A stretch of DNA of 64,000 nt from CAZKAP01 sp964550895 (GTDB lineage: Bacteria; Bacteroidota; Bacteroidia; Flavobacteriales; Flavobacteriaceae). Location of the stretch: contig CAZKAP010000005.1 in assembly GCA_964550895.1 (NCBI GenBank), positions 19,424-83,423 on the forward strand. The letters are read 5' to 3'. Below, one piece after another: positions 1-8,262 of this stretch; the first letter of the stretch is position 1, and each line of letters starts with the position of its first letter. The translations under genes and the position numbers were made by a program. The notes beneath the pieces are model-generated. The model was not told the origin of the DNA, did no database searches, and was given only the letters and a program-made list of their open reading frames with translations.

Positions 1-33
1 GGAAAGCAGGCTAACTTTAAGAAAAACAACATC

Positions 34-456
34 ATGGATCTGAGAACCACCTACTTGCTGCATCTGAGACCCGAATGCTCCGAGAGCCTTTTACGCGATA
101 ACATGACCGAAGACGAACGTTTTCAGAACGAGACCCTGAGGCCGATTATCAAGGTTCAAAACCCATTAATCCTGGAAACGTTTCAGCACTACATAGCCAA
201 GTACAAGAACGTCTATCACCAGCTACCACTGGATAAGCAACTCAAATACATTGAAAAGGCCGTACGCAAGGACAACAAACTCAGAAATACGCTCAAAGGC
301 ATGATCATCGGCCTGTTTACTCAGCAAGAATACCGGAAGTACCTCAGGCACCATTCCGCGATCAATCGTCGGATCATGAACCTGATCGTGGAGCGTCTCA
401 AGGACCAGATGCAACTGTTTACGGAAGACGAATCCGTAAAGCTGCAATCGGCTTAG
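34..456 (+). CDS. conserved flavobacterial protein, often labelled 'glyoxalase'
   Basis: A 140-residue soluble, charged and largely helical protein. It resembles a small family widespread in Flavobacteriia that databases often call 'glyoxalase'. I see no VOC-fold metal-ligand pattern to support that name, so the function is unknown. Its opening (LRPE near residue 11, then SESLL and EDERFQN) and its central GMIIGLFT segment look like the conserved cores of the family. The start at 34 fits the usual N-terminus, but the frame is open to the window edge and an ATG at 103 is also possible. Its 3' end overlaps the convergent DUF2461 gene by four bases. Confidence 0.72.
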   Translation: MDLRTTYLLHLRPECSESLLRDNMTEDERFQNETLRPIIKVQNPLILETFQHYIAKYKNVYHQLPLDKQLKYIEKAVRKDNKLRNTLKGMIIGLFTQQEYRKYLRHHSAINRRIMNLIVERLKDQMQLFTEDESVKLQSA

Positions 457-1127
457 TCACCGAGTAGGAATTCCCCGTTCAGGTTAGTCGAAAGCACCTC
501 ACTCATCAGGTCAAAAAAAGGCCGGATCACTTGAAAGTGCTGGTCAACGCCTGTAACAAAGTCCTCAGCGACCAACTCGTCATCGCTGAGTTTCCGGGTA
601 AAAATCAACTGCTTGTAACGGATGAGGTCAATATTGGGGTCGTCCGCATGGAATCCCTTGGGGGCCCGCTTAAGCTGCTCTCCCTGCAATTCCCCCCAGT
701 GCTTCCTGAATGATTCGTCGGCCAGTATTTTCCTGAGCGGATCCGCGTCCATTTCCCATTCCTTGCGTATGCGAAAGAGGTCTTCCTTCCCGGGGTCCCA
801 GAAACCGGCAGCGATAAAGCTCTCCCCTGGACTGATTCGGATGTAATACCCTCCCCTTCGATCTTCCCCCAGTCGGCTGAAGGAGGCGGCGAGATGGTGC
901 TTATAAGGGGTTTTGTCTTTGGAGAAGCGGACATCGCGATAAATGCGGAATATCTTGGTACTGTCGATCAGATCGTGCTGTTCCATGAGGTCCCTGATCT
1001 CGGAAAGCGTGTCTTTGAATGCGGACTCGAGCCTTTTAAACCGGAGCTTATTCTCATGAAACCAGTCCCTGTTGTTGTTGACTTTTAGTTCCCGCAGGAA
1101 CTCCAATGCTTCGGGCTCAATGCTCAT
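453..1127 (-). CDS. DUF2461 (TIGR02453) family protein
   Basis: A 224-residue protein of the DUF2461/TIGR02453 family, which has no established biochemical role. Family features are the N-terminal NNRDWFHENK segment and the central RDVRFSKDKTPYK motif followed by a GGYYIRISPG stretch. I chose the ATG at 1127 because the longer frame to 1154 adds nine poorly conserved residues and overlaps the upstream hydrolase by 38 bases, whereas 1127 gives an 11-base overlap, typical of translational coupling. Probably co-transcribed with the two hydrolases upstream. Confidence 0.85.
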   Translation of the reverse strand: MSIEPEALEFLRELKVNNNRDWFHENKLRFKRLESAFKDTLSEIRDLMEQHDLIDSTKIFRIYRDVRFSKDKTPYKHHLAASFSRLGEDRRGGYYIRISPGESFIAAGFWDPGKEDLFRIRKEWEMDADPLRKILADESFRKHWGELQGEQLKRAPKGFHADDPNIDLIRYKQLIFTRKLSDDELVAEDFVTGVDQHFQVIRPFFDLMSEVLSTNLNGEFLLGD

Positions 1128-2001
1128 GGTTGGAGGCCGTTTGTACTTTGTCAATTAATGTGGATTCCCATTCTGCACCACTGAGAACATCTTCTATGGT
1201 ATTGATATAAGCAGGAAAGTCACTTAGGTTGTTGTGACGCCCCCCTTTGATCGAATAAAAGCTGATCCGATCGCTTTCCGAGGCACGAAAGAGTTTATAG
1301 CCGGATGCGTGAGGTACAACGCGATCTCCGGTTCCATGATAGATCGTGATAGGACAGCGCACATCCGAGATATATCTGTCGGATCGGAAACGATACCTTA
1401 GTATGCGATCTACAGGCAGGAAGGGGAAGCGGGCCCTGGCCACATCGGTCAGATTGAAGAACGGGGTCTCCAGTACCAAACGGGCCGGGTTTTCCACAGA
1501 GGCTACATAGGTGGCAAAGGAACTGCCCAGGGACCTGCCGTAAATGATGATTTCTTCTTCACTGTATCCCAACTGGTCTACGGCATGCCTGTAGAACCGA
1601 ATGGCATCCTCAAGAAGGAGTTCCTCATTGCGCTGGCCCCGGCTTTTTCCGTATCCCCGGTAATCCATGACCAGCAGATTGTACCCCAGCTTCGGGAACA
1701 TTGAGGTCACCTCTCCCCACCGCTGAAGATTGCCGGCGTTTCCGTGATAATATACGATGGTACCCCTAGGCTCTTTGGCCTTGAAGTGGAGGGCGTTTAT
1801 GCTCCCCCCATCGGGGGTGGATATAAAGAATTCCGTATGCGGCCATTCGAAGCGATAGCGATGGGATTCCGACAGGGGTACCCCGAGAAAAATCATGCGC
1901 TCCTGGAGCAGGGTAAGGATCATAACAACAGTAAAAATTAAGAAGAATCCGGCCAACCGTAATCCCAGATTCCTCGTTTGTGCCTTGCTCGTTCGGTTCA
2001 T
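1117..2001 (-). CDS. membrane-anchored alpha/beta hydrolase (Bem46-like)
   Basis: A 294-residue alpha/beta hydrolase with one N-terminal membrane anchor (about residues 13-33) and a hydrolase domain facing away from it. The catalytic triad is visible: nucleophile Ser157 in GRSLG, Asp226 in HGTGD and His256 in GGRHN. The HGNAGN oxyanion-hole region (86-91) and MDYRGYGKS (112-120) are typical of the Bem46/YhfR-type serine hydrolases. The substrate is unknown. It lies 9 bases downstream of a paralogue with the same layout, so a tandem duplication is likely. Confidence 0.85.
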   Translation of the reverse strand: MNRTSKAQTRNLGLRLAGFFLIFTVVMILTLLQERMIFLGVPLSESHRYRFEWPHTEFFISTPDGGSINALHFKAKEPRGTIVYYHGNAGNLQRWGEVTSMFPKLGYNLLVMDYRGYGKSRGQRNEELLLEDAIRFYRHAVDQLGYSEEEIIIYGRSLGSSFATYVASVENPARLVLETPFFNLTDVARARFPFLPVDRILRYRFRSDRYISDVRCPITIYHGTGDRVVPHASGYKLFRASESDRISFYSIKGGRHNNLSDFPAYINTIEDVLSGAEWESTLIDKVQTASNHEH

Positions 2002-2010
2002 AGCCCGGAA

Positions 2011-2805
2011 TTACTTCAGGATATCTTGAAGAACACCGTGATACACTTCAAAGGTATTGAGATTTTTATGTCCTCCGCCGGGTATGGTATACAGCTCGGT
2101 GTGTTCCGGATTCTCCTTTAAGAGTTTACGGCTATGGTCCAGGGGGACCAAAAAGTCACGCGTCCCGTGTATGAGGTGCGTGGGGCACTCCAGGTCGTGA
2201 AACCAGTAATAGGTTTCAAAGGGGTACCTGAGCAGGTATTTGACAGGGTACATGGGCAGGATGCGCTTAACGATCTTCTCCATGCTGTAAAACGGCGCCT
2301 CGAGTATCAGCATTTTGGGGCGAACCTGAGCCGCCAGGTAGGTTGCAAAATAGCATCCCAGTGAACGGCCGTATATGATGATGTGCTCGGGAGACACGTG
2401 CGATCTAAGGGCCCTGTACACGTCGCTGGCATCGTGCATGAGCAGCTGCTGACTCCTGACTCCCTTGCTTTTTCCGAAACCGCGGTAATCCATCATCAGG
2501 ACCTCGTAGCCGCGGTCGGTGAAGTCTTTGGCATACTTACCCCAACCCTTGATGCTTTTGGAATTACCCTTGAGGTACAGGACGATGCCCCGCGGGTTTT
2601 CGACGCGAAACCTCAAGGCATTGATCTTACCCCCGGCCGATACCGGTAAATCGTATTCTTCGGATTCCACCGGATGCCTGAACTCGAAGTCTTCGTGCAG
2701 GACTTCGGCCCGGAAAATAAACTGCTCCTGAAACAAAATGGCTATCATACCTCCGAAGAGGTAGGCTCCAATGAGTGCGGCGATGATGAATTCCAGTCGT
2801 TCCAA
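2011..2805 (-). CDS. membrane-anchored alpha/beta hydrolase, paralogue of its neighbour
   Basis: A 264-residue paralogue of the next gene, with an N-terminal transmembrane segment (about residues 6-26) and a Ser148 (GRSLG), Asp217 (HGTRD), His246 (GGGHK) triad. The start appears to be TTG at 2805: an AAAGGAAA purine run lies about six bases upstream, and this start keeps the complete membrane segment. The alternative is ATG at 2748, which would cut the anchor in half. The oxyanion region reads LKGNSKS instead of HGN, a departure from the paralogue that may change substrate. Function beyond serine hydrolase is not known. Confidence 0.82.
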   Translation of the reverse strand: MERLEFIIAALIGAYLFGGMIAILFQEQFIFRAEVLHEDFEFRHPVESEEYDLPVSAGGKINALRFRVENPRGIVLYLKGNSKSIKGWGKYAKDFTDRGYEVLMMDYRGFGKSKGVRSQQLLMHDASDVYRALRSHVSPEHIIIYGRSLGCYFATYLAAQVRPKMLILEAPFYSMEKIVKRILPMYPVKYLLRYPFETYYWFHDLECPTHLIHGTRDFLVPLDHSRKLLKENPEHTELYTIPGGGHKNLNTFEVYHGVLQDILK

Positions 2806-2848
2806 GTGATTTCCTTTGTTCAGGTTTGGGCCAGCCGGGTTAACCGCA

Positions 2849-4312
2849 TTAAAGATCCCGGATAAAGCTTCCGTAGGGATCCTGAAACCGCATTCCCCTG
2901 GTGAATCTTTTTTTGCGCAGTTTGTTGCAGGCTACCAGGCCCCAGAGTACCAGTTCCATAATAAAATACCGGTCCTTGTCGTCCACATCCGGCTGGTACT
3001 TGGACACCAGCTTGCGAAGGGGCTTAATGCCATCCAGGGCATTGCGGTATTCCTCATCCGTGGCGCCGTCGAGTAGTTCGAACCCGTCCTGCTCGAAGAA
3101 CCAGGTTACGATCTCGTCGTAGGGGGTTTCTTCGTCTTTTTTCTCCAGCTTTGGGATTTCAGGGAAGTAATGATTAAACCGTTCCTGCACTGCGGCGTCG
3201 ATCAGCTGCATGGCGACTCCGAGCGCCCCTTCCTGTTCGCCTTCGTATACCAGTTCAACCTTACCGGTAATGGCCGGCAGGGTAGCCATGAAGTCGGAAA
3301 GCCTAAGAGAGGTCTCCTGATCACCACTCTGCAGGGATCGAAGCTCTGCCGCGCTGAGCAGGTTCTCGAAAGCGCTGATGCTCAGTCGGGCGCTCACGCC
3401 ACTCTTGACATCGATCATTTCGCTTTTACGCGCTTCGAAACCAATGGTCTCCAGCAGATCCCTGGCCAGTTCAGGCACATAGATATGATTCTTCTGCTCT
3501 TCGATGGATGCTGATTCCTGAGCCGTAATCTTCTTGGCGATTTCGACGGTTTCCGGATAGTGGGTAAGTATCTGAGAACCGATGCGGTCCTTCAGCGGAG
3601 TTACCATACTGCCCCGGTTGGTATAGTCTTCCGGGTTGGCCGTAAAGACAAATTGCATGTCCAGGGGAAGGCGCAGGTTGAATCCCCGGATCTGGACGTC
3701 CCCTTCCTGCAGTATATTAAATAATGCCACCTGTATCCGGGCCTGCAGATCCGGGAGTTCGTTTATCACGAAGATCGATCGATTGGCCCGGGGTATCATG
3801 CCGTAATGCACCACCCGGTCATCTGCGTAGTGCAGCTTGAGATTGGCCGCTTTGATCGGATCGATATCTCCGATCAGATCCGCTACTGTAACGTCCGGGG
3901 TAGCGAGCTTTTCCGCGTAGCGCAAATCGCGATGCAGCCACCCGATCTCCAGATCATCGCCCTGCTTTTCACGGAGTTCCCTGGAACTGCGTGTTATGGG
4001 ATTAAAGGGATCCTCGTTCAGGTCACTGCCCTTGATAACCGGGACCCATTCGTCGAGAAGCGCGACCATCAGTCGCGCCAGACGGGTCTTGGCCTGACCC
4101 CTCAGGCCCAGTAAATTAATGTCGTGCCGGGACAATATGGCCCGTTGCAATTGGGGAATTACAGACTCCTCGTATCCCCAGATTCCCTCGAAGACCTCGC
4201 GGCCCTCCCCTATGGCGGCCAGCAGGTTCTTGCGCAATTCATCTTTTATTGATAATGTCTGGTACCCCGCTTTTTTAAGCGCTCCCAGAGTCTTCATTTC
4301 TTTGTGATTCAT
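2849..4312 (-). CDS. AAA+ ATPase of the magnesium-chelatase ChlI/MoxR type
   Basis: A 487-residue AAA+ ATPase related to the ChlI subunit of magnesium chelatase and to MoxR ATPases. Walker A is GLRGQAKT (69-76); the Walker B region is IFVINELPDL (180-189), with Asn where most AAA+ proteins have Asp; sensor 1 is FTANPEDY (223-230); an arginine-finger candidate lies in LKDRIG (240-245). The C-terminal 200 residues are helical and acidic. No chlorophyll genes are near, so chelation is not implied. The gene 19 bases downstream on the same strand encodes a von Willebrand A protein, the usual partner of MoxR-type ATPases; the two probably form a remodelling complex. Confidence 0.85.
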   Translation of the reverse strand: MNHKEMKTLGALKKAGYQTLSIKDELRKNLLAAIGEGREVFEGIWGYEESVIPQLQRAILSRHDINLLGLRGQAKTRLARLMVALLDEWVPVIKGSDLNEDPFNPITRSSRELREKQGDDLEIGWLHRDLRYAEKLATPDVTVADLIGDIDPIKAANLKLHYADDRVVHYGMIPRANRSIFVINELPDLQARIQVALFNILQEGDVQIRGFNLRLPLDMQFVFTANPEDYTNRGSMVTPLKDRIGSQILTHYPETVEIAKKITAQESASIEEQKNHIYVPELARDLLETIGFEARKSEMIDVKSGVSARLSISAFENLLSAAELRSLQSGDQETSLRLSDFMATLPAITGKVELVYEGEQEGALGVAMQLIDAAVQERFNHYFPEIPKLEKKDEETPYDEIVTWFFEQDGFELLDGATDEEYRNALDGIKPLRKLVSKYQPDVDDKDRYFIMELVLWGLVACNKLRKKRFTRGMRFQDPYGSFIRDL

Positions 4313-4331
4313 GTCGTTTCTTTCTTTTTCA

Positions 4332-5480
4332 TCAGCCCCGTATTCTTCGGCGCCGGTTTTGCTCGTAATCTTCGAATATCATTTCCCCAAGGTCCGACAG
4401 GCCGGTGTAAAACGCCTTGCCCTGGTTGGCCTCCGTAAAATTCCGCACGAAACTCATCAGATAGGGGTCACGGGCTATCATAAAAGTGGTAATGGGTATC
4501 TGCAGCCTGCGGGCAGTCTGGGCCATGGTGTAACACTTTTCCACGATGTATTCATCCAGACCTACGCTATTCTTGTAGTAGGTACCATCCGGTTCCCTGA
4601 GGCAGCTCGGTTTGCCATCAGTGATCATGAAGATCTGCTTGTTAGAATTTTTCTTCCTGCGAAGCATATCCATGGCAAGCTGCAATCCGGCTACTGTATT
4701 CGTATGGTAAGGTCCTACCTGCAGGTACGGCAACTCCTGAACCGAAATGGGCCAGGCATCGTTTCCGAATACGAGTATGTCCAGAGTGTCCTTGGGGTAA
4801 CGGGTCATGATCAGTTCGGCCAGTGCCATGGCCACTTTCTTGGCCGGAGTTATACGGTCCTCTCCATAAAGGATCATGCTGTGGCTGATATCGATCATCA
4901 GCACTGTACTCATTTGGGCCATGTACTGTCTGTCATTGACCACCAGATCGGCATCGGTTAGCTCGAAATTTCCCCAGCCATTGCGCATTTGCGCGTTCTT
5001 TAGGCTTTCGGTCATCGAAATGTCTTCTATGCTGTCTCCGAATCGGTACTCCCTGAAATCCCCCGTGTATTCATCCCCCGCACCCGATCGGGGCGTCCGG
5101 TGATTACCCCTTCCGGCCTGTTTGAGCTTCCCGAATATCTGTTCCAGGGCCCTTTTCCGAAGCGCTCGTTCCAGCTTGGCGGACATGTGCAGGCCGCCTG
5201 CCTCTCCCGGACTCCCCTGCTCACCTCCTTCCCCCGGTTCGATCTCCTCCCGGAGGTAACCACGGGCCTTCAGGTCCTCAATAAAGTCTTCCAGTGTGTA
5301 GTCTTCGTCCGTAAGGCCGTACTCCTGATCCAGCTGTTCGAGCCAATCCAGAGCTTCTTCGACATCCCCGGAGGTATGAGTGATGAGTTCCTGGAAAATT
5401 TCGAAGAGTTTGTCAAAGGGATCTCTGTCTTCCTTGTCGAAATAAGAAAAACGAAAACCAGATCTTAAGGTATATTTCAT
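4332..5480 (-). CDS. von Willebrand A domain protein, partner of the adjacent ATPase
   Basis: A 382-residue soluble protein with a C-terminal vWA domain. The metal-ion-dependent adhesion site is DISHS (Asp197, Ser199, Ser201), with a downstream TDGKP motif. The N-terminal 100 residues contain FEIFQELITHTSGDVEEA, characteristic of the flavobacterial members paired with ChlI/MoxR ATPases. The start is uncertain: ATG at 5480 is chosen because the KYTLRSGFRF opening looks like the family N-terminus, ATG at 5501 is possible, and a longer TTG frame to 5519 is unlikely. It lies 64 bases downstream of hisIE on the same strand, so read-through from the his operon cannot be excluded. Confidence 0.82.
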   Translation of the reverse strand: MKYTLRSGFRFSYFDKEDRDPFDKLFEIFQELITHTSGDVEEALDWLEQLDQEYGLTDEDYTLEDFIEDLKARGYLREEIEPGEGGEQGSPGEAGGLHMSAKLERALRKRALEQIFGKLKQAGRGNHRTPRSGAGDEYTGDFREYRFGDSIEDISMTESLKNAQMRNGWGNFELTDADLVVNDRQYMAQMSTVLMIDISHSMILYGEDRITPAKKVAMALAELIMTRYPKDTLDILVFGNDAWPISVQELPYLQVGPYHTNTVAGLQLAMDMLRRKKNSNKQIFMITDGKPSCLREPDGTYYKNSVGLDEYIVEKCYTMAQTARRLQIPITTFMIARDPYLMSFVRNFTEANQGKAFYTGLSDLGEMIFEDYEQNRRRRIRG

Positions 5481-5544
5481 AGCCGGACTAAGATAACGCA
5501 TTCCTGCGATTCGTCTCAACTATCGTTCCGGACTTAACACGACC

Positions 5545-6159
5545 TTATCCTTTCTTTCGGTGCCGGTCCTCCAGAACACCGATCACATCCTGCAACTGAA
5601 AACCTTTTGCCTTCAGCAGTACGGTCAGGTGAAACAAGAGGTCTGCCGACTCGCCCAGGAAGAGCTCCTCGTTGTCATCCTTGGCTTCGATAATAGTTTC
5701 CACAGCTTCTTCTCCCACCTTCTGTGCGATCTTGTTGATCCCTTTCTGAAACAAATGTCCTACATAGCTGGAATCTGGATCGGCCTCCTCCCGGCGCTTA
5801 TCGATGATATCCTGAAGCACATCCAGAAAGTAGTAGTCTCCCCTGTTGGTCTCGCCCCAGCAAGTATCGGTGCCGGTATGGCAAACAGGCCCTTCCGGTA
5901 TGGCCCGGATCAGCAGGGTGTCCCTGTCGCAGTCCCAGGAAGCCGATACCAGATTCAGGTAGTGACCACTGCTCTCACCCTTGGTCCACAACCGTTCCCT
6001 CTTTCGGCTAAAGAAGGTGACCCTGCCCGTTTCCAGGGTCCGTTCAAAAGATTGGGCGTTCATGTACGCCAGCATCAATACCTTGCCGCTCAGGGAATCC
6101 TGGACGATGGCCGGAAGCAACCCATCGACGGCCTTTTCAAAGTTCTCTTTCCAATCCAT
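5545..6159 (-). CDS. hisIE: bifunctional phosphoribosyl-AMP cyclohydrolase / phosphoribosyl-ATP pyrophosphatase
   Basis: Catalyses the second and third steps of histidine synthesis in one 204-residue chain. The N-terminal HisI domain (about 1-110) carries the metal-binding signatures SWDCDRDTLL and CHTGTDTCW and the TKGESSGH motif. The C-terminal HisE domain (about 112-204) carries KVGEEAVE and an acidic helix typical of the dNTP-pyrophosphatase-like fold. It is the last gene of the his operon, ten bases after hisF. Both domains look intact. Confidence 0.96.
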   Translation of the reverse strand: MDWKENFEKAVDGLLPAIVQDSLSGKVLMLAYMNAQSFERTLETGRVTFFSRKRERLWTKGESSGHYLNLVSASWDCDRDTLLIRAIPEGPVCHTGTDTCWGETNRGDYYFLDVLQDIIDKRREEADPDSSYVGHLFQKGINKIAQKVGEEAVETIIEAKDDNEELFLGESADLLFHLTVLLKAKGFQLQDVIGVLEDRHRKKG

Positions 6160-6169
6160 GCTTATTCGT

Positions 6170-6925
6170 TTAAATTCTTACTCGGATACCGGACTCAGCC
6201 AGATATTTCTTGAGCTGAGGTACAGTCATTTCGCCGAAATGAAAAACGCTGGCCGCCAGGGCCGCATCGGCCTCTCCATGACTCAACACCTGGGCGAAGT
6301 GTTCCATCTTGCCGGCGCCCCCGGAGGCTATGATCGGAATGCTCAACTCCCTGCCCAGCGATCGGATGGTGTCATTGGCAAATCCTTTTTTCGTTCCATC
6401 GTGATCCATGGAGGTGAAAAGAATTTCCCCGGCCCCCCGGCTCTCGGCTTCCCTGCACCAGTCGAATAGATCTACATCCGTAGGCTCCTTGCCTCCCATC
6501 AGGTGGACCTTCCAGTTTCCCTCGGTGAACCGGGCGTCAACTGCCACGACTATGCATTGCGAACCGAAGCGCTCTGACAGTTCACTGATCAGTTCGGGAC
6601 GACGGACGGCAGCCGAATTGACAGATACCTTGTCCGCACCGTTTTGCAGAAGCTGATAGACGATTTCGGTTCCGTTTACCCCCCCTCCCACCGTGAAGGG
6701 GATATTGACCGTTTCCGCCACGCGATACACCAGGTCCAGCAGCGTGGTCCTGCCCTCCTCCGTGGCGGATATATCCAGAAATACCAGTTCGTCGGCGCCC
6801 TGACGGGCATATAGGGCCGCCAACTCCACCGGATCACCTGCATCCACAAGGTTTTTGAAATGAATGCCTTTTACCGTTCGGCCATCCTTAATGTCGAGGC
6901 AGGGAATAATTCTCTTGGTCAGCAT
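6170..6925 (-). CDS. hisF: imidazole glycerol phosphate synthase subunit HisF
   Basis: The 251-residue cyclase subunit of IGP synthase. It uses ammonia delivered by HisH to convert PRFAR into IGP and AICAR. The TIM barrel has both catalytic aspartates in their standard places, Asp11 (IPCLDI) and Asp130 (AVDARF), and phosphate-binding glycines (VGGGV near 80; ASGGAG). The ATG at 6925 gives the canonical N-terminus MLTKRIIPCLD; a longer frame to 7000 is only overlap with hisA. The start codon lies one base beyond the hisA stop. Confidence 0.97.
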   Translation of the reverse strand: MLTKRIIPCLDIKDGRTVKGIHFKNLVDAGDPVELAALYARQGADELVFLDISATEEGRTTLLDLVYRVAETVNIPFTVGGGVNGTEIVYQLLQNGADKVSVNSAAVRRPELISELSERFGSQCIVVAVDARFTEGNWKVHLMGGKEPTDVDLFDWCREAESRGAGEILFTSMDHDGTKKGFANDTIRSLGRELSIPIIASGGAGKMEHFAQVLSHGEADAALAASVFHFGEMTVPQLKKYLAESGIRVRI

Positions 6926-6926
6926 A

Positions 6927-7676
6927 TCAATCGGAGAGAGAAGCAAGTTTACGCACTTCCAGTTTTCCCTCGAGCAGCGCCTTGCCCACAACCACGGCAT
7001 CGCAGCCCAGTTCCTTCAGCAGGGCGAAATCGTTCATATGATGTATGCCACCACTAGCGATGAGCTTAAACGGAATTTCCCGGCCTTCTGAGGCCGCCCG
7101 ACCTTGTATCTTCTGAATCATATCCCGGTACAAATCCAGAGACGGCCCTGTCAGCATGCCGTCGCGGCTGATGTCCGTGCAAAGCACATAACAAAAACCC
7201 TTGTCGAGATAATCGGAAACGAAGTCGAAGACGTCCATTTCGGTTCGTTCGGTCCAACCGGAAACCGCGATGTGGCCATCGCGGGCATCGGCTCCCAGTA
7301 TCACGCAATCCGGACCGAATTCCTCCAGCCAGGCCTCTACCCTTTCGGGTTCTTTTACCGCCACGCTTCCCGCTGTGAATTGCGAAACCCCCATTCCCAG
7401 CAATCGTCGGGCCTCTTCCGTGGTCTTTACCCCTCCACCGAAGTCGATTTTAAGTGGAGTCGAGGAGGCGATCCGTTCCAGTATGTCCCAATGCACCACC
7501 CGCCCTTCACGGGCACCATCGAGATCGACCAGGTGCAAGTATTTAAAACCCTGATCGCCGTAAAACCGGGCGAGTTCCACCGGATCTTCCATATAAGTGC
7601 GTGAACTCCGGTAATCGCCCTGGGTAAGCCGGACACAACGTCCGTCCAGTATGTCGATGGCAGGTATAATTCGCAT
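6927..7676 (-). CDS. hisA: phosphoribosylformimino-5-aminoimidazole carboxamide ribotide isomerase
   Basis: A 249-residue TIM-barrel isomerase converting ProFAR to PRFAR. Catalytic Asp8 (IPAIDI) and Asp130 (GADARDG) are present, with the phosphate-binding DFGGGV (78-83) and ASGGI motifs. It is a diverged duplicate of HisF, the next gene, with which it shares the same half-barrel repeat. It starts one base after the hisH stop codon, consistent with tight operon packing. Confidence 0.97.
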   Translation of the reverse strand: MRIIPAIDILDGRCVRLTQGDYRSSRTYMEDPVELARFYGDQGFKYLHLVDLDGAREGRVVHWDILERIASSTPLKIDFGGGVKTTEEARRLLGMGVSQFTAGSVAVKEPERVEAWLEEFGPDCVILGADARDGHIAVSGWTERTEMDVFDFVSDYLDKGFCYVLCTDISRDGMLTGPSLDLYRDMIQKIQGRAASEGREIPFKLIASGGIHHMNDFALLKELGCDAVVVGKALLEGKLEVRKLASLSD

Positions 7677-7677
7677 G

Positions 7678-8262
7678 TCACTTTAGCTTTAAAAAGTTTT
7701 CCAAAACGCGCTCCCCGACCTCACCACTCTTTTCGGGATGAAACTGGGTTCCGTAAAAATTGTCTTTAGCGAGGGCCGCACTGTACGAAATTCCGTAGTC
7801 GCAAGTAGCGATCGTGTCCGGCGAAAGGGCCGCATAATAACTGTGAACCATGTAAATATAGCCATCTCTTGCCCCTTCGAAAAGAGGCGAATCCACGGCA
7901 TGAATGCGGTTCCAGCCCATATGAGGCACCTTGAGTCCGGGATCGTGGAACCTCCTCACCTCTGCTTCGAAGATGCCCAGGCCCACAGTGGGTCCTTCCT
8001 CTGTGGACCGGCACATCAGTTGCATGCCCAGGCATATGCCCAGAACGGGCTGGCTGAGCGTGGGCAAAAGTACATCCAGTCCTTTCCTCTTCATCTGTTC
8101 CATAGCGCTACCGGCATGACCGACCCCGGGGAAGATCAATCGGTCTGCCTTGCGAATCTCTCCGGCATCCGAGCTTAAAATCCCTTCCAGGCCCAGGCGA
8201 TGCAGTGCAAAGCGTACGCTCTGAATATTCCCCGCTCCATAATCGATAATCACTACGCTCAT
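7678..8262 (-). CDS. hisH: imidazole glycerol phosphate synthase glutaminase subunit HisH
   Basis: The 194-residue class I glutamine amidotransferase that supplies ammonia to HisF. The triad is complete: Cys77 in GICLGMQ, His175 and Glu177 in TQFHPEKSG. The opening VVIIDYGAGNIQSV is canonical. It overlaps the end of hisB by four bases (ATGA-type junction), suggesting translational coupling. Confidence 0.97.
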   Translation of the reverse strand: MSVVIIDYGAGNIQSVRFALHRLGLEGILSSDAGEIRKADRLIFPGVGHAGSAMEQMKRKGLDVLLPTLSQPVLGICLGMQLMCRSTEEGPTVGLGIFEAEVRRFHDPGLKVPHMGWNRIHAVDSPLFEGARDGYIYMVHSYYAALSPDTIATCDYGISYSAALAKDNFYGTQFHPEKSGEVGERVLENFLKLK

